Shown in pieces: positions 54,001 to 62,656 of a stretch of DNA of 64,000 nt. The notes below the pieces were generated by a model. The model searched no databases and was not told the DNA's origin. It worked only from the letters and a program-made list of their open reading frames with translations. Origin of the DNA: Patiria pectinifera (Eukaryota; Echinodermata; Asteroidea; Valvatida; Asterinidae). How positions within the stretch are numbered: the first letter of the stretch is position 1; every line of letters begins with the position of its first letter. A program made the translations under genes and the position numbers. Where the stretch lies: assembly GCA_029964075.1 (NCBI GenBank), contig CM057148.1:31179916-31243915 (forward strand), read 5' to 3'.

Positions 54001-57000
54001 ATGTGGCTAGACCCAGATGCAAATATAAATGTTATGACGTCATCATTACATGAGCTAATGATTACGCCATAACCTTTTTTGTTATGATTTTTTACGATTT
54101 ATGTATATTTTTGATTGTTTGAATATTTTTTGCCATATCTCACTGACAAAACATGCAAAGTTCAAAATTCTGTTTGCATTAGAAGCCTTGAAATTCATAA
54201 TTAACATAAATGCAGAAAAGCCCTATGTTCTGTTTCAACAGACATACAGTTCTATTTTTTTCTTTCTTCCTCTTCTTCTTCCACATCTTTTTTGCACAAA
54301 ATCTCATAGACTTTGTACACGTGGCACATACTTAGCCTGGCACATAGGGCACACACTTAGAACATCACCTGCAGATGTATGCCGAGTCACTACGGCATGC
54401 TGACGTCATCACGCGATTTATTATAGAATTTCAAATATTAATTTTTCCCATAGACTTTGTACACAGAAATTTAAAAAAAATTGTCGATTTTCAAAGGGCA
54501 TTTTCGTCTCTTTGCCAGTAATTTATTTACACCAATCTTTGCCCAAGCAAAGACCCTAATTCAAACAATATTGTGTAATGATGACGTCATGATGACGTCA
54601 TCCGGTGTCTATTTATAGGCAATTAAATTGTGACACTTTTAATATTTATAAATGCATAAGAAATCAACCGTACGCGTCCGCAGCATTCTGTTGCCGGCAA
54701 GTGGTAGAGTAGGTTGAGGACTGTATTTCATTTAGTGTGCGTGCAATCACGTGAGCCTTGCTTCCGGTCGAAAAAGACTGAAACCGGAACTGGCTTATTA
54801 TTTAAAAGTGGTACTAGATATGAACTTGCTTTTAAGGGTGTTGGTCTCTTTGCCGATAGTTTTTTTCAAATCATTTACCGATGAGGTCATGCAATCTTCG
54901 AGCGCCCTCTGGCGAAAGGTTGAAAATTTTCAAAAATGTTTTTTGAATAGATGTCTGTGGCGAAGTTTGTCGAAATCGCCTAAATATTGGTGTATATGAT
55001 GACCTAGACCCACTTAAGACGTGCGCGAAGTTTTAGGCGTATGACGTCATTAGATCGGAAGTTCCGTTGAAAAGACCTTTTCTTTTTCAAAAATTGCTAA
55101 CAAATCAATCCGTACAGATATAATCTTGAATTGCCCATTAAATGATAGCGTAAACATTTGCCTCAACAGTGCCAAGTTCCCAGCTTGTCAAATTGTTCAC
55201 ACAGTTGATGCGGCGTCGGCAAAAAAATAGCCTTGCGCGAGTTGCGGCAGAGAGAGTAAAAAATGCCGACTCATCTAAAGCAAGCATAAACCGCAAGTGT
55301 GTGCGTGTATACATTGACCAGATTCGGCATCGCCTGCTTCCCATACACCACACATGCACGTGGTCGTGAGGGCGCGGACGGACCAAGCGCCACATTGTCA
55401 ACTCATGAATATTAATTTCCCTTATAAGATGGAATTTTGCGTCGGGGTGATATAAATCAAATTTTACCCTTCACCGACGTTTTAAACACTGTATACTCAG
55501 TGTGTTACCTCCCGAGTGAAAGTTGGAAAAAATCACTCGGGTGGGACTCGAACCCACGACCTCCTGCTTTCTAGTGCAGATGTCTTACCACTCGACCACC
55601 GAGCTAACGGGATCGGGTGGCCGGTTCGAATCTGATGTACATAGCAGCGGGTACCGCATAAACTATTATTAGATGGAATTTTGCGTCGGGGTGATATAAA
55701 TCAAATTTTGCCCTTCACCGACGTTTTAAACACTGTATACTCAGTGTGTTACCTCCCGAGTGAAAGTTGGAAAAAAATCACTCGGGTGGGACTCGAACCC
55801 ACGACCTCCTGCTTTCTAGTGCAGATGTCTTACCACTCGACCACCGAGCTAACGGGATCGGGTGGCCGGTTCGAATCTGATGTACATAGCAGCGGGTACC
55901 GCATAAACTATTATAAGATGGAATTTTGCGTCGGGGTGATATAAATCAAATTTTGCCCTTCACCGACGTTTTAAACACTGTATACTCAGTGTGTTACCTC
56001 CCGAGTGAAAGTTGGAAAAAATCACTCGGGTGGGACTCGAACCCACGACCTCGGCTTTCTAGTGCAGATGTCTTACCACTCGACCACCGAGCTAACGGGA
56101 TCGGGTGGCCGGTTCGAATCTGATGTACATAGCAGCGGGTACCGCATAAACTATTATAAGATGGAATTTTGCGTCGGGGTGATATAAATCAAATTTTGCC
56201 CTTCACCGACGTTTTAAACACTGTATACTCAGTGTGTTACCTCCCGAGTGAAAGTTGGAAAAAATCACTCGGGTGGGACTCGAACCCACGACCTCCTGCT
56301 TTCTAGTGCAGATGTCTTACCACTCGACCACCGAGCTAACGGGATCGGGTGGCCGGTTCGAATCTGATGTACATAGCAGCGGGTACCGCATAAACTATTA
56401 TAAGATGGAATTTTGCGTCGGGGTGATATAAATCAAATTTTGCCCTTCACCGACGTTTTAAACACTGTATACTCAGTGTGTTACCTCCCGAGTGAAAGTT
56501 GGAAAAAATCACTCGGGTGGGACTCGAACCCACGACCTCCTGCTTTCTAGTGCAGATGTCTTACCACTCGACCACCGAGCTAACGGGATCGGGTGGCCGG
56601 TTCGAATCTGATGTACATAGCAGCAGGTACTGCATAAACTATTATAAGATGGAATTTTGCGTCGGGGTGATATAAATCAAATTTTGCCCTTCACCGACGT
56701 TTTAAACACTGTATACTCAGTGTGTTACCTCCCGAGTGAAAGTTGGAAAAAATCACTCGGGTGGGACTCGAACCCACGACCTCCTGCTTTCTAGTGCAGA
56801 TGTCTTACCACTCGACCACCGAGCTAACGGGATCGGGTGGCCGGTTCGAATCTGATGTACATAGCAGCGGGTACCGCATAAACTATTATAAGATGGAATT
56901 TTGCGTCGGGGTGATATAAATCAAATTTTGCCCTTCACCGACGTTTTAAACACTGTATACTCAGTGTGTTACCTCCCGAGTGAAAGTTGGAAAAAATCAC

Positions 57001-60000
57001 TCGGGTGGGACTCGAACCCACGACCTCCTGCTTTCTAGTGCAGATGTCTTACCACTCGACCACCGAGCTAACGGGATCGGGTGGCCGGTTCGAATCTGAT
57101 GTACATAGCAGCGGGTACCGCATAAACTATTATAAGATGGAATTTTGCGTCGGGGTGATATAAATCAAATTTTGCCCTTCACCGACGTTTTTATACACTG
57201 TATACTCAGTGTGTTACCTCCCGAGTGAAAGTTGGAAAAAAAAACTGAGTATACAGTGTTTAAAACGTCGGTGAAGGGCAAAATTTGATTTAATTTCCCT
57301 TGTTGTACATCTCACCAATAAGATAGAGGTGCTGCAAGACGTTTTCATTCTTTCATTGGCAGTTTTTAGTACCCCAAATAGTGGCAGTACGATAAGATAG
57401 AGGTGCTGCAAGACGTTTTCATTCTTTCATTGGCAGTTTTTAGTACCCCAAATAGTGGCAGTACGATAAGATAGAGGTGCTGCAAGACGTTTTCATTCTT
57501 TCATTGGCAGTTTTTAGTACCCCAAATAGTGGCAGTACGATAAGATAGAGGTGCTGCAAGACGTTTTCATTCTTTCATTGGCAGTTTTTAGTACCCCAAA
57601 TAGTGGCAGTACGATAAGATAGAGGTGCTGCAAGACGTTTTCATTCTTTCATTGGCAGTTTTTAGTACCCCAAATAGTGGCAGTACGATAAGATAGAGGT
57701 GCTGCAAGACGTTTTCATTCTTTCATTGGCAGTTTTTAGTACCCCAAATAGTGGCAGTACGATAAGATAGAGGTGCTGCAAGACGTTTTCATTCTTTCAT
57801 TGGCAGTTTTTAGTACCCCAAATAGTGGCAGTACGATAAGATAGAGGTGCTGCAAGACGTTTTCATTCTCTCATGGGCAGTTTTTAGTACTGCATATAGT
57901 GGTAGTACGTATATGTTCATACAATAACAAGCACTTCGCGTTCTTCATAGGGCCGGTGTGGCAGGTAATTCTGTCCCCCCTGGTAAATGTGTCCCCCGGA
58001 CAGATTTACTGGGTCGTGACCCGGTAAATCTGTCCGGGGGGACACTTTTACCTAGGTAAACCTGTCCTCCTCTAGTTAAATTTGTCCCCCTGCACGACGT
58101 TAAATGTGTCCACCTGGTAAATGTGTCCCTGTGCAACGTCACAAGTCTAGCACCCAGACTGTTTATTAGTAAAGTTATTAACTGTTTTTGCGCGGCAAAA
58201 AACTCCCGTTTTGATGACGACTTCGGGAGCAAGCGATTTGCATGGTGGGCGTGCGCGCGAGTGTACCGCACCTACGGAGGACGTGCGCGCGAGCGATAGG
58301 TTGAGTATTACTACGCGTGCCTTTCCTGCTTTCTTGCAGAAACATAGATCGGTTGATTAACATCTAAACGTTAATTTCATTTTGATAATCATTGAGGAAG
58401 GGTGGAAAAATCTAAAAATGTATACCCTGTGCGCTGAATTCATTATAATAACATCAATATAACAACTTATGCGTGCAAAACCAGGGGGACAGAATTACCT
58501 GGAGGGGACAGAATTACCTGGAGGGGGACAGAATTAACGGGACAGGGGAGACACTTTTACCAAGGTAATTGTGTCCCCCCGGACACTTTTACCGGGGGAC
58601 AGAATTACCGTCCACACCGGCCTTATGCTCGCTACACTCACGTGGTTCCAGAAAGCGAAAAAGCCCTGTGTTCTGTTTCGACAGACATACAGTTCTAGTT
58701 TATATTTCTTTTTGACGCCTACATCCCATTAACTTTGTACACGTTTTTTCTCAGTGCCACTGTTGGCATTAATCTTTGTCATACATCATTGAACGTTACC
58801 ACAGGCATAGTCCCTATCCGTACCCCCTCACCGGCATAGGAAGTTCAGTTGGGGGTGCGCGGCCACTGCGTGTACATAGAACAAATCCCCTGGTGTACGC
58901 GCGTCACACACCAGGAACGGTGCGCGTCAACCACTGATCTCGATATAAAGACTGGATAGCGGATATGCATACAACATTCACACAGAAGACTTTGCATATT
59001 GACCAATTCGCCCCCGGTCTCACGAAGATGGCCGCTCTTAATACGAACGTTCTACGCGTAAATACGCGCGCGTTGTATCAACAGTTGACGCGCATTTTGG
59101 TCACGTACACATATTATGATGTTCTAAAAGGGACACATTTCCGTAGTGATTATCATTGCAAAACGCCGAAAAAGTGATATTTGCGGTATTTTAGTAACCA
59201 CGACGTAAAAAAAATTGTAGTTAACCATGGTCAGTGGTGGTTGTCAAAATATAAGTCAAGTGAACCGCGACGTTACAAAAGAAATCATGCTGTCTATAAA
59301 AACGGCAACTTGTCCTTTGTAGATCACCAGCCGGTCTCACCAATATGGAGTCAAATTCGTACATTGTGCGGCTCTTTATTAGCTATCCAGTCTTTATATA
59401 GAGATCAGTGGCGTCAACCAGCGAAAAGTACCGCCCTTGGGACGTCGTTGCTAGGTAAAAGGGCGCCCTCCTTTGGTAGCGCACGGAGCTCATAGCAAAG
59501 TTGTGTCCCAAAGAGAGACGTTATCATGACATCATCATGGGTCACGTGACGTCATTTTAAAAGTGCATATTGTAAAGTCCTATATCTACAGAACTGTAAG
59601 TCTGATTGGGTTGAAACTTGGTATGTAAGTAGACTGGGATGTGTTATAGATGAAAATTGAGTTGACGTCATGATCACGTCATCATGGGTCACGTGACGTC
59701 ATCTTTAATGACTGCCAAGTATTTTTACAATGACGCCATCATGGCACAAGTGACGTCATCGTAAACGTGCATACTTTAAGCCCCTATATCTCATGAACGA
59801 TAAGTCTGATTGGGTTGAAACATGGAATGGGGTAGGCCGGAATGTGTTACATAAAAATTGAGGTGACGTCATCATGACGTTATCATGTTATTTTATATAT
59901 ATTTTTAAAATGTTGATGTCTTTGCCCATATCCTTCGAACGCAATATGCTAAAATCAAAAATCTTTTTGCATTTTAATGTTTGGAAAATGTATAATGCAC

Positions 60001-61822
60001 ACATTTTTGCAAAATGTGTGACGTCATGATGATGTCATCAAAAATGCGAATTTTTAAAACACATATAAGGTAATGCCCAGTCGTCATAAAACTTGGTGGA
60101 TGGGTAGATAATAGTACTAGTACACAAAATCTGTCTTGACGTCACGATGTCGTCATCGGTAGATTTTTACGATTTTTTAAAAATATTTACAATTTTATTC
60201 TGCTTACAAAATGTAGCACTTTTATTCATTCGACTGGCTTCAAACTTGGTACAGACTTAAACCACAATAAAAATTACGAGCACAGACAGCTGTCGTTCCT
60301 TTATTGGTATAGATACAAAATCAGAAGCCATGATGATGTCATAATTAGTCCCAGTGCATCATCTTAAAGGTGTACAGTCTTCAAGTTCTAAATCTATATG
60401 ACAAAGACGACAACAGCGCATAAAATAATGATAATGCATTTAAAACAGCAAAGACATAACCTCAATTAATTGTCTAGTTTTTCTTCTTTTTTGTCGCCTA
60501 AACCCCGTAGACTTTGTACACGTTTTTTCTGCAGACCACTTTTGGCATTAATCTTTGTCGTACGTCATTCAAAGTCAGCATAGCCATAGTCCTTATAGCA
60601 TAGTTGTGTCCCGAAGAGTGACGTCATGATTACGTCATCATGGGACACGTGACGTCATCATGAACGTGCATATTTTGAAGTCCTATATCTACAGAACTGT
60701 TAGTCCGATTGGGTTGAAACTTGGTATGTGGGTAGACCGGGATGTGTAATAGGTGAAAAATAAGGTGACGTCATGATGACGTCATCATGTGATTTTATAT
60801 GAATATTTGATTTGTTGGACCTTGAAGCCATATCTCACGAACGCAACATGCAAAATTCAAAACTCTTTTTGTATTTGGTTTGTTATGTAATAAGTTTATG
60901 CACAAAATTTTGAAAAATGTGTGACGTCATCGTGACGTCACCAAAAATGCGATTTCCGAAAACACATATAAGAGAAAGTCCGATCGTCATGAAAACTTGG
61001 TAGATAGCTAGATAATGGTACTAGTATGCAAAATCTGAAATGACGCCATCATGACGTCATCAGTTGATTTTTTTACGATTATTTTTAATATTTACAATTA
61101 CATTCCGCTTTTCAAATTGAACACTTCCTTTCATCGGATTGACTTCAAATTTAATACAAACCGGGACCACAATGACAAAATGTGCATTGACAAGTGTTGT
61201 AAAGATGACGTCATTGCAGGGCATGTGGCGTCATGTGATAAAATTGTATTTTAGACATTATTCTTAGCATATTGATCAACCTTTAACTGCATGAAGCACT
61301 CTACAAAGTGACTGCAAAAGGACCAACAACACATAAACATTTGTAAAATGCGAAAAAGCCTTGTGTTCTGTTTTCAAACAGACTAGCTCTAGTTATCATT
61401 ACCTTTCTGACAGTACTTGCCAGTGTAGCCTTTCTCGCATTTGCAAGTGTAGCTTGAACCACTTGCCACGCAGATTCCTCCATTCAGGCAAATGGCGGCT
61501 TCACATGGCAGTTCTGCAGTTTAATCCAAATCATTATTTTATGCTCAGCATTGAGTTATTATTTCCACGTTAATCAAAATCAAACACGTAAGCACAACTA
61601 AACTGACGTGTGGAAAAGTGATGAATGCGTAATGTCAACGTTATGTGATTTGAGAAAGAAGTTACGATAAAACTTACGGTTTGCTGGTTTCTTGCATACG
61701 CTGCTTTGTGCGTTGCTCGTACAATGCTGAGAAACACTCCATTTGTCAGAGTTTGACTGCATGTTCAAACACAGCCTGCGACCAGAGGGCAAGTTGGAAC
61801 TCCCGAAATTCAAGTAATCTGC
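51005..61822 (-). CDS. secreted C-type lectin with EGF domains, 3' part of the gene
   Basis: Minus-strand exons 61822-61678 (C-terminal half of a C-type lectin domain), 61513-61403 (EGF) and 51087-51005 (Ca-binding-EGF-like start, stop codon). Phases agree (1 then 1). The gene begins right of 61822, beyond or behind the LINE at 62657. C-type lectin domains bind sugars or proteins outside the cell; EGF modules act as spacers. The last exon follows a 10.3-kb intron that contains the tRNA array and the TGACGTCA-rich repeats. The final EGF is short: it has only four Cys before the stop, so it is incomplete as a domain. An AATAAA overlaps the stop codon. Confidence 0.7.
51303..51529 (-). CDS. orphan C-type lectin exon (N-terminal half)
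   Basis: Acceptor TGTATGCTTAG and donor GTGAGT bound 227 bases, phase 0 in, phase 2 out. It reads CGWTDAFEICCTFGFGLVFL then STLRNEMKSFQYLDDHF and later IIFWNFVTW. The W-x-D-A-x-x-x-CC-x-x-x-G-x-x-L pattern is that of the invertebrate C-type lectin start. The next exon in order (51087) needs phase 1, so it does not fit. It may be a relic of a duplicated lectin gene. Confidence 0.5.
51668..52315 (+). repeat. degenerate array of GGGGTTACAACAATTTGCC, split by a MITE
   Basis: Roughly 20-bp units GGGGTTACAACAATTTGCCT, varied (ACAACAAGTTGCG, ATTACAACAATTAGCTT), lie at 51668-51757 and 52137-52315 in the same orientation. The gap is exactly the MITE at 51758-52136. The open frames here are artefacts. 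Confidence 0.7.
51758..52136. mobile_element. 379-bp PIF/Harbinger-type MITE
   Basis: Inverted ends of about 34 bases starting GGCCAAAAAA and ending in TCGGTCTCTGGTCAG on both arms. Target duplication TAA on both sides (51755-51757, 52137-52139), as for PIF/Harbinger. It is nested in the GGGGTTACAACAATTTGCC array. Confidence 0.8.
52898..53025. mobile_element. 128-bp foldback element with telomere-like centre
   Basis: Flanks TAGCAAAC (52890-52897) and TAACAAAC (53026-53033), an 8-bp duplication with one change. The arms are inverted repeats of GATGTTCCCCAATACC then GATGTTCCCC. The centre carries GGGTTAGGTTAAGGGTTAGGG. Same plan as the element at 22360 with a different word. Confidence 0.75.
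53110..54610 (+). repeat. TGACGTCA-rich repeat, block 1
   Basis: Starts with two hairpins in tandem (GGCTTTTTCGCAA with its complement, and GGCTTTTCCGCA with its complement). It then carries phrases that recur at 58660-61395: CATAGACTTTGTACACG, CCTATATCTA, TCCGATTGG, GAAACT, GCCATATCTCAC, AAAATGCGA. At least nine copies of TGACGTCA lie within it, often in pairs separated by 4 bases. Open frames are incidental. Confidence 0.75.
54620..55410. other. intron sequence between repeats
   Basis: No exon recognised; one more TGACGTCA at about 55042. An open frame at 54751-54999 has no known domain. Confidence 0.4.
55533..55605 (-). tRNA. tRNA-like gene, array copy 1
   Basis: 73 bases on the minus strand. 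A box TGGTCGAGTGG and B box GGTTCGAGTCC both match the Pol III consensus. T stem GTGGG/CCCAC is perfect; six acceptor pairs form and position 1 is unpaired. The anticodon stem TCTGC/GCAGG encloses ACTAGAAA, eight bases, one more than normal; within it CTAGAAA would place AGA as anticodon. There is no long variable arm, so it is not a normal serine tRNA. TTTTTT follows directly. Confidence 0.65.
55778..55850 (-). tRNA. tRNA-like gene, array copy 2
   Basis: Identical to copy 1 in the tRNA body, including the eight-base anticodon loop. Terminator of seven T. Confidence 0.65.
56022..56093 (-). tRNA. tRNA-like gene, array copy 3 (one base shorter, damaged)
   Basis: The 3' side of the anticodon stem reads GCCGAGG instead of GCAGGAGG, losing one base and the stem pairing. 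Boxes A and B and the terminator are intact. Confidence 0.5.
56265..56337 (-). tRNA. tRNA-like gene, array copy 4
   Basis: Identical to copy 1 in the tRNA body; six-T terminator. Confidence 0.65.
56509..56581 (-). tRNA. tRNA-like gene, array copy 5
   Basis: Identical to copy 1 in the tRNA body. The unit differs slightly elsewhere (AGCAGGTACTGCATAA near 56621). Confidence 0.65.
56753..56825 (-). tRNA. tRNA-like gene, array copy 6
   Basis: Identical to copy 1 in the tRNA body; six-T terminator. Confidence 0.65.
56997..57069 (-). tRNA. tRNA-like gene, array copy 7
   Basis: Identical to copy 1 in the tRNA body. The eighth unit stops before its tRNA. Confidence 0.65.
57320..57911 (+). repeat. 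74-bp minisatellite, eight copies
   Basis: Units begin AAGATAGAGGTGCTGCAAGA at 57321, 57394, 57468, 57542, 57616, 57690, 57764 and 57838. Copies 1 to 7 are almost identical; the last diverges (CTCATGGGC, TACTGCATATAGTGG). It adjoins the tRNA-like array within 20 bases. Confidence 0.9.
57951..58622. mobile_element. 672-bp foldback element of GGTAATTCTGTCCCC words
   Basis: Ends GGCCGGTGTGGCAGGTAATT and, complemented, GGCCGGTGTGGACGGTAATT are inverted and match the element at 3682. Arrays of GGTAAATGTGTCC, GGTAATTCTGTCCCC and GGGGGACAGAATTACC lie inside both ends. The centre (58150-58480) is unrelated to that of the first copy. Confidence 0.7.
58660..61395 (+). repeat. TGACGTCA-rich repeats, block 2, with Helitron-like 3' ends
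   Basis: Two or more units of the same repeat as 53110-54610, head to tail. Junction-type sequences AAAAGCC(C/T)TGTGTTCTG occur at about 58668 and 61353. Each is followed by a small hairpin (TCTGT/ACAGA or TCTGTTT/AAACAGA) and CTAG a few bases on (58695-58698, 61389-61392). A hairpin close to a terminal CTRR is typical of Helitrons. About fifteen TGACGTCA palindromes lie within. No helicase gene is present. Confidence 0.6.
61403..61513 (-). CDS. EGF exon of the lectin gene
   Basis: 111 bases, phase 1 to phase 1, acceptor ACTGCAG and donor GTAATG. Reads LPCEAAICLNGGICV, SGSSYTCKCEKGYTGKYC: six Cys with the EGF spacing C-x4-C-x5-C-x8-C-x-C-x8-C, and the Gly-Tyr before the last Cys. Confidence 0.9.
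61678..61822 (-). CDS. C-type lectin domain exon, C-terminal half
   Basis: 145 bases, phase 0 in, phase 1 out; acceptor TTTGTAG, donor GTAAGT. Reads ADYLNFGSSNLPSGRRLCL, SDKWSVSQHC and SSVCKKPAN. The Cys-x-W-C-C order at the domain end (C...KW...C...VC+xP) is that of C-type lectins. The EPN/QPD Ca site would be in the preceding exon, which is not in view; the WND triplet is replaced by WSV, so Ca-dependent sugar binding is doubtful. Confidence 0.8.
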
Positions 61823-61829
61823 CTACAAA

Positions 61830-62656
61830 CACAAAGAGACAGTCCCGTCTTTGAGATTTCAATAAAATAGGTCCTTCAATTGGTCTTTCGATGTTAACCT
61901 GGCGACTTGTATCATTCAAATTACATGGGAAGATACTTTAAATTCATTCAAGAACACATTTGGGTTCTATTCTAATTTAGTCCAGTGTAATTCGCAATAT
62001 AGCAATTTGTTTCGTCCAAGTTTCGAGGAATTCGTTATCAAGCGGAGATTGGTGTTGGATTCAGAAAGCAAATTTGTTTGTTTTTGTCAGTCATTTGATA
62101 TGTGGTCAGATAAGTTTTGAAATTCTTGGACTTTCTTTTAAAAATTGAGTACATTTTTAAACCCCAAAACATTATTACGCATCGCTTGTGTAATAACAAA
62201 ACAAGTGTATTACCCCTCCACAAGGTAAATTTTACTTAATAATGCGTAGCCTGTTGATAAACGCGTTGTTGTTTAGGCTTACTCCGAGTTGGGCAGAAGT
62301 TTACGCTGCATGTCGTCACCAACACCACGAAGTAACACTCTCCCACATACCAGTAAAACTACCAGTCGGAGAAACGGCATCTAAAGTTGAACGCTTTCTA
62401 AAACAACACTGCGTCAAAACGGCAAAGTATTTTCAGTTGATTTTCTCATTGTGGACACTTGATGAGTTGAATTTATAAAATCTGCTGTTTTTCACCCGTT
62501 TGTGTTTCAAACAAATACAAAGAGAGTATTACTTCGTGAAAACATTTTTGCTCACATCTGAGGAGAGTTCGCGCCATGCATTGCATTGGTACATGAACTT
62601 GAGTGTTTACTTCGTGAAAACAGAAATTGTCACTTTTAAGCAAAAGTTGTTATGGA
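61830..62656. other. intron of the lectin gene, no exon seen
   Basis: I looked for the N-terminal half of the lectin domain on the minus strand and did not find it; it probably lies beyond the LINE. Confidence 0.4.

Larger units (their letters stand above)
55424..57289. repeat. tandem array of 244-bp units, each with a tRNA-like gene
   Basis: Unit starts (GGAATTTTGCGTCGGGG) are at 55431, 55675, 55920, 56163, 56407, 56651, 56895 and 57139: seven full units and one truncated, nearly identical. Each full unit has a tRNA-like gene on the minus strand, a run of T as terminator and a hairpin CCGAGTGA/TCACTCGG. The array ends in an inverted part-unit (57243-57289). The direct repeat TTAATTTCCCTT flanks the whole (55412-55423, 57290-57301). 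Protein frames over the array are spurious. Confidence 0.9.

Noticed and set aside
53110-54610. TGACGTCA repeats considered as a promoter of a nearby gene
   Set aside because: No first exon or start codon context nearby; the sites belong to a dispersed repeat.
55681-56187. Open frames of 60-87 codons over the tandem array with phrases such as RVGLEPTTSCFLVQMSYHSTTEL
   Set aside because: They translate the reverse complement of the tRNA-like gene and repeat with the 244-bp unit; such peptides are a known artefact of tRNA genes in databases.
57320-57911. Regular repeats considered as a CRISPR array
   Set aside because: The 74-bp units are contiguous and nearly identical with no unique spacers; the context is an animal genome.
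59181-59495. 104-codon open frame
   Set aside because: Inside the TGACGTCA repeat block; no known domain and no support beyond being open.
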